Shown piece by piece: positions 1 to 8,894 of a stretch of 64,000 nt of DNA; position 1 is the stretch's first letter, and every line of letters starts with the position of its first letter. The DNA comes from Artemia franciscana. Lineage: Eukaryota > Arthropoda > Branchiopoda > Anostraca > Artemiidae. The stretch covers positions 64,131,604-64,195,603 of the forward strand of contig NC_088863.1 in NCBI RefSeq assembly GCF_032884065.1, given 5' to 3'. The notes beneath the pieces were generated by a model. It made no database searches, was not told where the DNA came from, and worked only from the letters and a program-made list of their open reading frames with translations. Both the position numbers and the translations under genes were made by a program.

Positions 1-59
1 CCAAATAAAGTGTAATTTTCCCAAATGAACTATAGTACTGTCTCCACAATAAGTAGGGA

Positions 60-735
60 GTTTTCGCCCCCTCATCCTCATGCTGTGCACTTTAGCTCGA
101 TAGACCTTCCTTCGAAAATTAAACTCTTTGAATACTAAGATTCTACGATGGATCCCTGTGGTAGACCTGAAGAGGAAATCCAAGCTCTTTTCTCTTCGGC
201 CTGTCCTGTTTTTCTTTATTTGAGGAAAGCCTATGCAACAAGATCCAAGTTACATAATAGACCAAATTGCGAACATTTGATGCAATGGTCGTGTCGGCAC
301 TATTGTACGACATCAAGACCGGCCCTTAAATGCCTCAGATGCCTGGAACTTTGATTTCTTTAAACAAAAATTCGTGAAGGTCAAGCGATCGACGAGAGTC
401 AGCTACGGTGTCATAAGCAGTAAAACTGACAAACAGCCTCCCATAGTATATACCATCAAATGCAGGCACCTCCAGTGGTTCGGCCACGTACTATGACACC
501 GGGACGACGCAAAATCGAAACAATGTCTGAAATGTCTCAAGTTGCCGTTGCGGAGAAAGTGTTTAGCAGGTTCAGATAATACGACAGATGCTGGGACCGA
601 AACTGGTTGTCTATTTTCGAGCCATCAACTGCGAATAGCTCTTCTAAAGCGAAGTCAACACATCTCCAGATTTCGAACATCACCTTTGACCAAGGGATTG
701 CAGCGTGAAACAAGAACAAGCGAGTAAGTAGTAAA
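60..735 (+). pseudogene. LINE reverse-transcriptase C-terminal remnant
   Basis: Broken frames read like the end of an RTE-type non-LTR retrotransposon. Around 440-500 a frame gives the signature HLQWFGHVL, which in these elements follows the polymerase domain. Upstream, around 100-140, a frame resembles the segment that precedes it. Stops and frameshifts interrupt all of it, so it cannot make protein. The predicted small frames at 148-354 and 542-727 are pieces of this decay and not genes. The family assignment rests mainly on the WFGHVL motif, so it is tentative. Confidence 0.4.
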
Positions 736-1112
736 ATGGCGAATGACTTTAGAATTAATATATTTTCCACACTTAGAACAAGACTGAACAAAATTTTCTT
801 TTGCGCACACATTACAGTCAAGCTTTAGTTTTTTATATATTCGACTTCTTTTTAACACGGACCAATCTTTACTAACTGTTTGTTCCTACGAGCCGTTTTA
901 TAAAAGCAACTTTTAAATGTGAAAGGTTGCTGCTCTCTCCTCCCAAATCACAGTTTGTACATTCAAGTTTAATATTCGAATAACTGTGAATCAAAGATAA
1001 TTTCTTAAATCAAATTGTAAACCAAATAATCCTTTCAACTGTAATCCTTTCACTGTAAAGAGAGAAAGTTTTTTGGTTTTGTTTTTTCCTTGATCATATT
1101 ACTTTGTTTGCG

Positions 1113-1143
1113 CTGAAGAAGAGAGGCGGTTGTTCTCTCGAAA
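1113..1143 (+). ncRNA. Hammerhead-ribozyme-like core (candidate)
   Basis: The sequence has the order expected of a hammerhead core: CTGAAGA (1113-1119), one A, a 5 bp stem GAGAG (1121-1125) with CTCTC (1135-1139) around a 9 nt loop, then GAAA (1140-1143). Penelope-like elements are known to carry hammerhead motifs in their terminal repeats, and such elements occur elsewhere in this window. Stems I and III and the cleavage triplet are not convincingly visible. This is a candidate only, perhaps a remnant. Confidence 0.3.
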
Positions 1144-1150
1144 TATTCGC

Positions 1151-4149
1151 TTGCTGTGTCTTCTTTAATATTTTCATTTGGCCTTTAAAAACCCTATTTT
1201 TTATCGTTTTCTTTCTCTAAACTATGAATCAAGGATGATAATTATCCCTAAAAAATACCATCATCCAAATATTCATTAGGAAAGAAGGAGGGATCTAAAA
1301 TGCCAAAACTCAAATGTAAAGGCATCATTTCCAAGGCTTTCAAGGCGTGTTATTCGAATACATCTTAATTAAACCAGTTCAAGATAGGGATGAAGCCTTT
1401 TAATAGACAGTGAACAGATTATTTACGAATACATCTTAATAGTGGGAATGCTGTCAAGGACAACTGCAAACAGGGTTAGTGGGACAATACACCCCGGACC
1501 ACAAGGAGTCCTTAAACTATGAAACAAAAATAAGAGAATGAGATTCCCGTTTAAGTCTTGGTAACAAATATCATACTGGCATTTGCCCCCCCCCCCCGCA
1601 AAAAAATCCACGTGGCACTCCAGATACTTCTCATAAATACACCTCTTGTGACATTAAGCATTCTAAGGCAAACTTTTATGGTACACAGGTAGATTTTCTT
1701 GCAATAAAAGTTAGACTATAACCCTGTAGTGCTCATATTATAGGCGAAGTCCAAATATACTCCCGGACATTAAGCATTATTAGATATTGAGTTCTACTCT
1801 CATCCCCCTCCAACCTTTGGGACACTCACAGGATCTTTTATCGTGTATCACATGCCTAGAAAACACAAAGAAGTGCAAATTTTACAAACAAAACACATTT
1901 TTTTAGGGTTAAAAGACACTCCGCCACCTACACAAATATCCAAGAGCCCTCCTCAATAATGGCTGATGAGCAATTATGCAGCTCTGTGCATAATAGTATC
2001 AGAAGCATCAGCTGAATTAATTTAATTAAATGAAGCTGCAATACAAATGTCTATGTTAACTATTTATTCTGTACGTACTAGCAGACTCTTTAGGGCGACT
2101 GCACAACCGTGTGGCATAACTACCTAACCTGAAAGCAAAATTAGAAATTAGAAAGTACCTAACCTGTAGTAGCCTACTATATACGGTAGTCTGTCAACTA
2201 TTATAATCGATTTTCCACCCGAAAACGATTTGGTTCCACTTTGTTGCATCACTGTCATTTTGCGTCAAAAGATGGCAGAAGATTTAGAAGATTAGTAAGT
2301 AGAAATTTATCTACTTATTCAAACTAGAGACCTTAAAGGTTGAAAGTCTTGAGCATAAGCTGGATGAATTTGAAAATGCAGAACAGTACGGGTTTGGCTG
2401 TTGGATTTAGATGAGTCCGGTAATAAACAGTAATTCCTTTTCATTATCATTATATGCAATGAATTATAAAAAAAAATTCATAACTTTTGATCAATTTTGA
2501 AAACAAGTTTTTTTTCATATTTAGTATTGTTTTATTGGGGGTACTACCTGTTTAACCACTTTTTGTGTGTAGCTTTGAACTGTGAGTAATTCCATATATT
2601 TAAAATCATAATAATATCAATTCTTTTAATGCATATCTTGTTATCAATGTTACTTTTCTTGAGATTTGATTTTCTTGCAAAAGGCCAAATTTTTAGTGTC
2701 CTAAAGGGATTAAAGGATAATCTCTACGTTTTTCTTTAGCTACGAGAAAACTGTTAAAGTTGGAGAAAAATGGGGTATTATTGCCCTATCTCACTCCCAC
2801 TGCTAAACTGAAAATAAAATACAAACCAGAAATGAGCTGTAAAAGAAAATGTCAGCAATCCGAGAGCCATAGAATAATGCTTCTGTTTAGGATCTTTAAA
2901 TTTCTCTATTTAATATGATCCGAAAATATTAAACACTGAGGTCAAAAAAAAAAAACGAAAGGGGTTAGAATACTGTTTCTGCATTAGAGTAAATTCGCAG
3001 GATAACAAAAAAGGAAAAAAAGATGAAACTGCAGTGCAACTTCTTCGACATAATCTGGAATTTTCCAATAAATTGGTTCTTCAAAATTTAAATTGAGAAC
3101 TGACAATTTCGTCGATTTGTTTGTTCTTTATGTCTATGACTGGTAAAAACTTTATCTCTTATTTCCACCGTCTTAAAAAAACCTAACGATTCTGCGAACA
3201 GTTGTCTTCCGCAAACTAATAGTTCGGGTCATTTCGACCCGAAGCCATTTTAAGGGTTTTTAGATTTTTTTTCGACATTCTCATAAGTTTACATTTAATT
3301 TTTTACTTACAATTTGTATGTTATAATTTTAATTTTAATTTGAACGTCATAATTCTTTACCTAATGGACAGGAACGTTAATATAACTTGTCATTTTTCTT
3401 GGATTTTGTTAACATATTTTTCGATTAGTTTTGTCCGCTACTAATTGACATATTTTTTTGCTTGGTTCCTATTAGGAGTACTTGTTAAAGGTTTTCAGTT
3501 TTTCCGCGTATGAGTCAAACGTATTGGATTGTATTTAAATGCCGCACATAATTTTTATTTTCATAGAAGCTTTTGATGGAAATTATTTTTCTGTTAATGG
3601 TTGTTCTGTTAATGGTTTTCTACGTGTTTTGGGGTGAAATTACTAATATGAATTTAGAACCTACGTAGATTTTAGTCGTTATAGGGGTAATCCAAACCAA
3701 ACTTCAATCCTGAAAATGTCCTCGATATGTTAATCCTCTATCTTATTTTATAAAAATAGTATTTCTACTTTACACTTTACTGCAGCTGTTTGTTTGTTTA
3801 AATTAGTGAACATAAAAGTTATTCATTTAAAAGATTCCTACTCTTTTGTCTTAAGAAAAGAAAAGAAGGACGAAACGAACCAAATACAATCAGATTTAAC
3901 TTTGAATGGATTCCTTAAATTTGAATGTTAATTGATTCCTTAATTGAATGACTGAATTGATTTCTTAATAATGGAAATCCTTAATTTTGAACAGGGCAGA
4001 TGTGTATCTAAAGAAACTATAAGCATAGAAAAAAAAACAACAGTAGTTCCTCGGGAGTGACTAATGGGATGCAGCTCAAACTTTCAAGTAGTTTCTGTAT
4101 GGGATGGGGGGAGGCAAAGGCTGAAATTGCTGTCTCCAACCCATCCAAC
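1151..4149. other. AT-rich stretch without a recognisable gene
   Basis: No gene, RNA or complete repeat is evident. Noted features are a poly-C run near 1586-1598, a short hairpin GGGTCATTTCGACCC near 3226-3240, and about 25 codons at 2335-2410 that resemble the coiled-coil of a LINE first ORF (reading VESLEHKLDEFENAEQYG). None of these is strong enough to annotate separately. Confidence 0.4.
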
Positions 4150-4560
4150 CATTCTTTTTTGGTAGAATACTATTTTTTTAGTGCCAAAGTAGCAAAATGA
4201 ATCAAAAGACACTATGTGGCGATAATTTATCAAAGCAGCGTATCTATAATATCTCTTGAATGGTTTAAAATATCAAGGTCGAACTTAAGAGGACTGTTAT
4301 GGGTCAAGTGGTCTTATGCTTTTAACTTGGGAAAGCGGCATAGGACTGAAAATATATTTTTCCGATCGATCATTTCGTACTTCAATCCTACAAAGGACTT
4401 ATTATCTATTGATGATTGAGTTGACATGTAATTGAAAAGGCGCTATGTCATCAGAATAGAATATCTGAGATATCATCAGAAAAGCTTGGTGGATTAAGCT
4501 GTAACTTCCAGGGAGTGTTTAAAGGGGGAAGAATCTAAAATCTTGACTTGGGGAGAGGGT
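4150..4560 (+). repeat. Dispersed repeat, diverged copies of the CTA/TAC-associated family
   Basis: Phrases near 4238-4300 and 4436-4520 ('aatatctcttgaatggttt', 'ctgtaacttccagggagtg') match the consensus visible at 19330-19430 and 27240-27310, where a call for a repeated 'sequence after a TAC tract' is clear. These copies are weakly conserved and have no TAC tract. The repeat has no coding capacity. Confidence 0.3.
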
Positions 4561-5635
4561 ACAGAAAAGAAACATTTTATGATTTGGCCTATAATTTGTT
4601 TGAAGTTTTTGCCATAACGGGCTATTTTTGGACTAGAATCTATTCGAGGTTTCCTTTAATATCGCAGGAAATACTAAGGGAGTAGATTGAAATATACTGA
4701 AAACATCTCGGGAGGGCAAACAGACTCGAAATATTATGTTAGGGAAAAAGAGAAGCGACCAATGGAATTCAAGAGAAGCAATCAGCAGGACAGACATACA
4801 TTTTGAGGGGGATCTTTACATACTTATGGACAAGAACCCATCCTTTCTTCACTACCCCAAAGTTCTAGAGCCGAAACAGTCTTGCAGATTGAACATCATC
4901 AAGGAACTGTAGCATGAACTCCGACAAAAACAAACTTGCAATAAAATTACGACTTGCATCTCGACTTCACTCGTTTCGCTGAGCCATAATTTGGCCAATA
5001 ACTTTAGAATTAATCAAATAAGCTACTTCTACGACCATTCAAAGAGAAAAAAATACACTGAGACAACGCCTGACAGGGGTGCCAGTATGAGGAGGCGGAA
5101 GATAACTCATCCGTATATTTAAAAAAATACATCTTTAGTATATTATTTAAAGGAGCAGAAATTCCATCCCACTCCCAGATTTTGAAAAATACCCGTATCT
5201 TTAATAAAAAAAGATCAAAACAAAACACAAGAATTTTTTTCAGAAAAAATAAGGATGGAGAACATTTTCGTCTGTCTGAGATAGGACCAAAAAGTTTTTA
5301 TGACCACCTGAAACTCATATCCATGAGCTTGAGCTATTGGGTCAAAGGAATAATTTTATCATTCCAAACCAAATGACGCGGAATACAAAGTCAACGGGGA
5401 CTTTTATTTCATTTCTCTAATCGGTCCTAACAAGACAATCATAAGATTCTCGGCCAGGTTAACCCCTTTTGCAGAAAATTGAATTTTAAGTAATTTTTAT
5501 TCTTTCCTTTTGTGATGCTCAAAATAATCCAAAAATTCGTGTCATCTTAATTAGGTCTGTGACTTACAGGGCAGTAAGACAGGGTTAGAGGGCCTGATTG
5601 AAAAACTAAAACATTTTGATAGACCAGTTTCTCGA

Positions 5636-5772
5636 ATTCCACTCTTAGATTGGCCCTCACAAGTCATCTCGATCTAATCTTTTAAAACATGATAAGACCC
5701 ATTGTCAAATTCAACTCTTAGATTGGCCCTCACAGATCAACTCGATCTGATCAGATTAAAGCATGATAAGAC
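5636..5772. repeat. Tandem duplication, about 73 bp unit, two copies
   Basis: Two consecutive units (about 5636-5699 and 5709-5772) share 'ctcttagattggccctcaca', followed by a CTCGATCT motif and end in ATGATAAGAC. Divergence is moderate, so the duplication is not recent. It lies just upstream of the RTE-like LINE fragment and may belong to its upstream part. Confidence 0.6.
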
Positions 5773-5819
5773 ACAAGAGGCTGATAGGATGGTAAATGAG
5801 TGATGGTTCTGAATTCCGA

Positions 5820-6952
5820 GATAAATTACTGAAGATAATGAATACGATTTTTGAAAACGGGAAAGTACCTAGTAATGTTAAGAAAACTTTGATTACACCC
5901 CTCTGAAAGAAAGATGATCCTTATTTTAGACTTGGACAGGTTGTAAAGTTACTTAATTACTCAATATGATTATTTTAGACATGGCTGGTTGTAGATAAAG
6001 CTTTAAGAGAAGAAGAGTGTGGTTATAAAAAGGGGAGAGAATGCATCAACCAAATTTTCACTCTTAGATAATGGAGTCATCAAACCCTTTATTCTTCTTT
6101 TATATATGGAAAAGCTTTTGATTCAGCTGACAGAGGAGCTTTAGCAAAGGTTCCATCCCTGTATATTATATAAGATAAATATATTAAAGAGGTCAGTGCT
6201 ATTTACTAGAATAATATTGCTGCAGTTAAGGTAGGAAATGAGGTAAGTAGCTGGTCTCGTATTGAATATGGAGTTAAGTATGGTTGCGTCATATCCACCA
6301 TTATGCAGACGATTTTGATGGAATTTGTCGTAAGGAACACAGCCAAGGCAGTCAGAGAACAGGGAATTAATTGGGAAAGTGAAGCTCTCCTAGACTTAGA
6401 TGATGGTGATGATTTAAGCATCTTGGGTGAAGACGTTAGGAAAATGAATGAATTTTTAGAGGTTTTGAGAGTTCAGGGTGCATGCATAGGTTTACAATTA
6501 ATATTTACAAGACTAACTCGCCAAGACTATTAGTAATTGAAGGTGAAGAGCGGATATTGCGTAAAGAGAAAATGGTTCAAGTGGATAGCTTCGCTTACTG
6601 AATTAGTATAATTAGTAAAGACGGTGGATGTAGTGAATATACTAAAAGTAGAATGCCCAAGGCCAATGGTGTATTTTCACATCTGGAAAAAGTTTGAAAG
6701 AGTAGGAAGATAAGCCCGCCAAACAAGATTAGAATATTGGAAGCTACAGTGATGGCAATGGTCAAGTATGGTTCTGGAGCGCGGGCACTCCGAAAGACGG
6801 AGGATTGGCTAGATGTTTTACAAAAAAAATTCTACAGATTGTTTTGGTTAAACGACTGACTGACCACATAATCCAACAGTAAACTGTACAAAACGAGGAT
6901 TCCATCCCACTTTCTAGGGCTCTAAAGAAAGAAAGGTTGAGATGACTATGAA
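5820..6952 (+). mobile_element. RTE-like LINE, reverse-transcriptase part (5' piece of a split copy)
   Basis: Broken frames give, in order, an RT N-terminal segment (NGKVPSNVKKTLITPL), the box around EECGYKKGRECINQIFTLR, a catalytic-site relic (MEKAFDSADRGAL), the second catalytic box as LDLDDGDDLSIL in place of an ADD motif, and the C-terminal stretch VMAMVKYGSGA. Several stops and shifts make it dead. The copy breaks off near 6952 inside the segment KERLR, where the Helitron array begins. Its C-terminus resumes at 13752. A sister copy lies at 22690-23985 and shares the same order of motifs. Confidence 0.75.
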
Positions 6953-7015
6953 ACACACAAACATGACGTCACTCGACACACAGACACACAGACAACTTAC
7001 TTATTTATATATATA
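6953..7015 (-). mobile_element. Helitron 5'-end stub
   Basis: These 63 bases match the 5' terminus of the other modules (CAGACAACTTA tract, then TATATA), including one TGACGTCA at 6964-6971. The stub directly follows the CTAG 3' end of the neighbouring module at 7016-7019. The expected TC start is missing. It is the truncated last unit of the array. Confidence 0.65.
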
Positions 7016-7504
7016 CTAGCTGTTGGGGTGGCTCTTCGCGCCCCCCCAAGCCCCCCCGCGCGCGTAAGTCGTTACGCGCCATTGTAGTTGTGTCCCTGTG
7101 TCCCACCTGTGAATAGAGATAGATATAAATATATGTTTTTAACTACGTAAAACATGCGAATATACAACATTATTCGCTGTCCCGCGCTTCGCGCCACCCC
7201 AACACCTAGTTGGTGGGGCGCTTCGCGCCCCCCCCCCCCCCCCCAAGCCCCCCCGCGCGCATAAGTCGTTACGCGCCATATTAGTTACGCGCCATTGTAG
7301 TTGTGTCCCTGTGTCCCACCTGTGAATAGAGATAGATATAAATATATGTTTTTAACTACGTAAAACATGCGAATATACAACATTCTTCGCTGTCCCATTG
7401 TCTGTGCATATAAATAGATTGTCAGGTTTACTGACTCTTGAACATGCAACATATAATTGTCCATGGGAAAAACAATCCGTATTCAGATCTATACCTCATT
7501 ATTC

Positions 7505-7905
7505 TAATGATGTGTCCATGTGTCCCGGTCGTCATTTATATTCCGTGCCCCGGTCGTCATTTGTGTCCCGGTGTCCCAGTTTGTAATTTCTCTTTGAGTG
7601 TCCCGGTCGTCATTTATATTCCCTGTGTCCCGGTCGTCATTTGTGTCCCGGTGTCCCGGTCTGTAATTTCTATTCGAACAATCCCTGTGTCCCGGTCGTC
7701 ATTTATATATCCCGCCTGTGCCCCCGGCGTCCCCGTTGTAGTTGTGTCCCTGTGTCCCGGTCGTCATTTATATTCCCTGTGTCCCGGTCGTGATTTGTGT
7801 CCGGGTGTCCCAGTCTGTAATTTCTCTTTGAGGTTCCCGGTCGTCACTGATATTCCCTCTGTCTCGGTCGTCATTTGTGTCCCGGTCTGTAATTTCTCTT
7901 TGAGT
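7505..7905. repeat. Minisatellite inside the deleted Helitron
   Basis: Short units built on 'gtcccggtcgtcattt' alternate with 'atattccctgt' and 'ctgtaatttctctttgag', giving higher-order units of roughly 80-100 bp. The core resembles the Helitron 3' block phrase 'tgtgtccctgtgtccca' at 7090 and 7300, so it probably expanded from that seed. It creates a long but meaningless open frame of Val/Pro/Ile repeats on the plus strand. Confidence 0.8.
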
Positions 7906-8027
7906 GTTTTTTCTTTTTAGTTTTTTTTTAGTTTTTTACCTTTTTTCTTTTTTCAGTTTTCTTTTTCTTCTTTATTTTTCAGCGTCACTATGAATTACAT
8001 ATCGACGAACCTTTGTTTTTTTCTAAC

Positions 8028-8378
8028 TTAAATCTGGTAGGCATTGATGACCTTATCCAAGTCAAAATCCCAAACCCAATCATCATCGCTATCATTTTCA
8101 GTTTTGATATGTTTTGACTCTCGCTGTCCAGGTGGATTTTCATCTAACTGCACGGTTTTGTGTTCTTTAGCCGCAAGCCGGTTTTCTTGCTGTTCTTGTG
8201 ATTCCCCGGCACGCTTTCTTTTCTTACTTTCTCTATCAGCTGCAAGCCTGTTTTCTTGCTGTTCTTGTGATTCCTCGGAACGCTTTCTTTTCTTACTTTC
8301 TCTATCAGCAGCAAGTTTTTTGGCATAAACTCTTTGAGCAGCTTCCTCGGCTGTTGCCATTGTAGGTTCTTCAGTCAT
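8028..8378 (-). CDS. Helitron accessory protein: RepHel N-terminal basic repeats plus acidic tail
   Basis: This is an intact 116-codon frame starting MTEEPTMATAEEAAQRVYAK. That start matches the RepHel start at 13457 (MTDELTMATAEEDAQRVYAK), which is why it is preferred over an in-frame ATG at 8483 lying in the Helitron terminus. Two full 23-residue repeats follow (core LAADRESKKRKR, then EESQEQQEN) and a partial third. The last 45 residues are unlike RepHel and end in the acidic, aromatic stretch ENDSDDDWVWDFDLDKVI. No Rep or helicase residues are present. A nuclear, nucleic-acid-binding protein is plausible from the basic repeats. The function is unknown, and it could be a fossil frame that happens to stay open. 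Confidence 0.55.
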   Translation of the reverse strand: MTEEPTMATAEEAAQRVYAKKLAADRESKKRKRSEESQEQQENRLAADRESKKRKRAGESQEQQENRLAAKEHKTVQLDENPPGQRESKHIKTENDSDDDWVWDFDLDKVINAYQI

Positions 8379-8426
8379 TTTACAATTAAACATTTTTCCG
8401 TGAACAAATGTCTTAAATACCGTTAA

Positions 8427-8498
8427 TGACGTCACCGTCATAGCAAAAATGACGACAACTAACTTCATGACGTCAGTCGACACAGAAACATGACGTCA
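8427..8498. promoter_or_regulatory. Three TGACGTCA palindromes in a Helitron 5' end
   Basis: Perfect TGACGTCA occurs at 8427-8434, 8468-8475 and 8491-8498. This is the established full CRE, bound by CREB/ATF-type bZIP proteins. The sites lie between the Helitron 5' terminus and the accessory ORF start at 8378, where a promoter would be expected. Conservation of the same three sites in the other module (13514-13585) argues against chance. Confidence 0.6.
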
Positions 8499-8552
8499 CC
8501 TGACACACAGACAGACAGACAACTTATTTTTATATATATAGACTAGCTGTTG

Positions 8553-8573
8553 GGGTGGCGCTTCGCGCCACCC
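8553..8573 (-). other. Helitron 3'-terminal hairpin
   Basis: GGGTGGCGC pairs perfectly with GCGCCACCC around a 3 nt loop, about 6 nt before the stem meets CAACAGCTAG. A stem of this size a few bases upstream of CTRR is diagnostic of the Helitron 3' end. A second, similar hairpin lies at about 8586-8607. Its near-copies stand at 7185-7200 and 7215-7232. Confidence 0.8.
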
Positions 8574-8861
8574 TAACACCTAGTTGGTGGGGCGCTTCGC
8601 GCCACCCCAAGCCCCCCCGCGCGCGTACGTCGTTAAGCACCATATTAGTTACGCGCCATTGTAGTTGTGTCCCTGTGTCCCATCTGTGAATATACATAGA
8701 TTTATATAGGTGTTTCAAACTACGTAAAAATTGCGAATATACAACATTCTTGGCTTTCCCATTGTCTGTGCATATACAAAGCCGTATGTACTAATAATGA
8801 CGTCATATGCAAACGCTCTTTTTACAAACAAACAAACATGCATACACACAACTCGTTTTTA

Positions 8862-8882
8862 TATAGATAGATAGATAGATAG
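8862..8882. repeat. GATA/TATC microsatellite
   Basis: Five or so tandem 'gata' units sit exactly at the junction between the RepHel element and the mini-Helitron. They probably grew from the TATA-rich Helitron 5' terminus. Confidence 0.8.
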
Positions 8883-8894
8883 ATACAATACAAA

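Larger units (their letters stand above)
7016..8542 (-). mobile_element. Internally deleted (non-autonomous) Helitron
   Basis: The 5' end is TC at 8542 and the 3' end is CTAG at 7016-7019. The element keeps the RepHel N-terminal coding start (the accessory ORF) and the last 47 or so RepHel codons (about 7353-7495, reading for example CFSHGQLYVACSRV, then the stop). The whole central Rep and helicase coding region is gone and is replaced by a minisatellite. The 3' terminal block is partly duplicated: it occurs at 7016-7183 and again from 7184. The 3' hairpin next to 7016 has decayed, while the one near 7185-7230 is better kept. Confidence 0.75.
8543..8882 (-). mobile_element. Mini-Helitron of about 340 bp
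   Basis: The 3' end is CTAG (8543-8546). The 5' end lies in a (TATC) run near 8862-8882 followed by ATATAAAAACGAG, a Helitron-like start of a related type, with its own TGACGTCA at 8798-8805. Between them are about 20 codons of RepHel C-terminus (around 8716-8770), which duplicate the end of the neighbouring gene. The exact 5' boundary is blurred by the microsatellite. Confidence 0.6.

Noticed and set aside
3226-3240. Hairpin GGGTCATTTCGACCC as a transposon end
   Set aside because: Only one copy was seen, without a partner inverted repeat at a distance.
7438-7920. 160-codon plus-strand frame rich in Val, Pro, Ile and Cys
   Set aside because: It is the translation of the Helitron minisatellite. 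Repeats explain the whole composition, and other phases are open as well.
8044-8328. Plus-strand frame rich in Ser, Phe and Leu
   Set aside because: Antisense shadow of the accessory Helitron ORF repeats.
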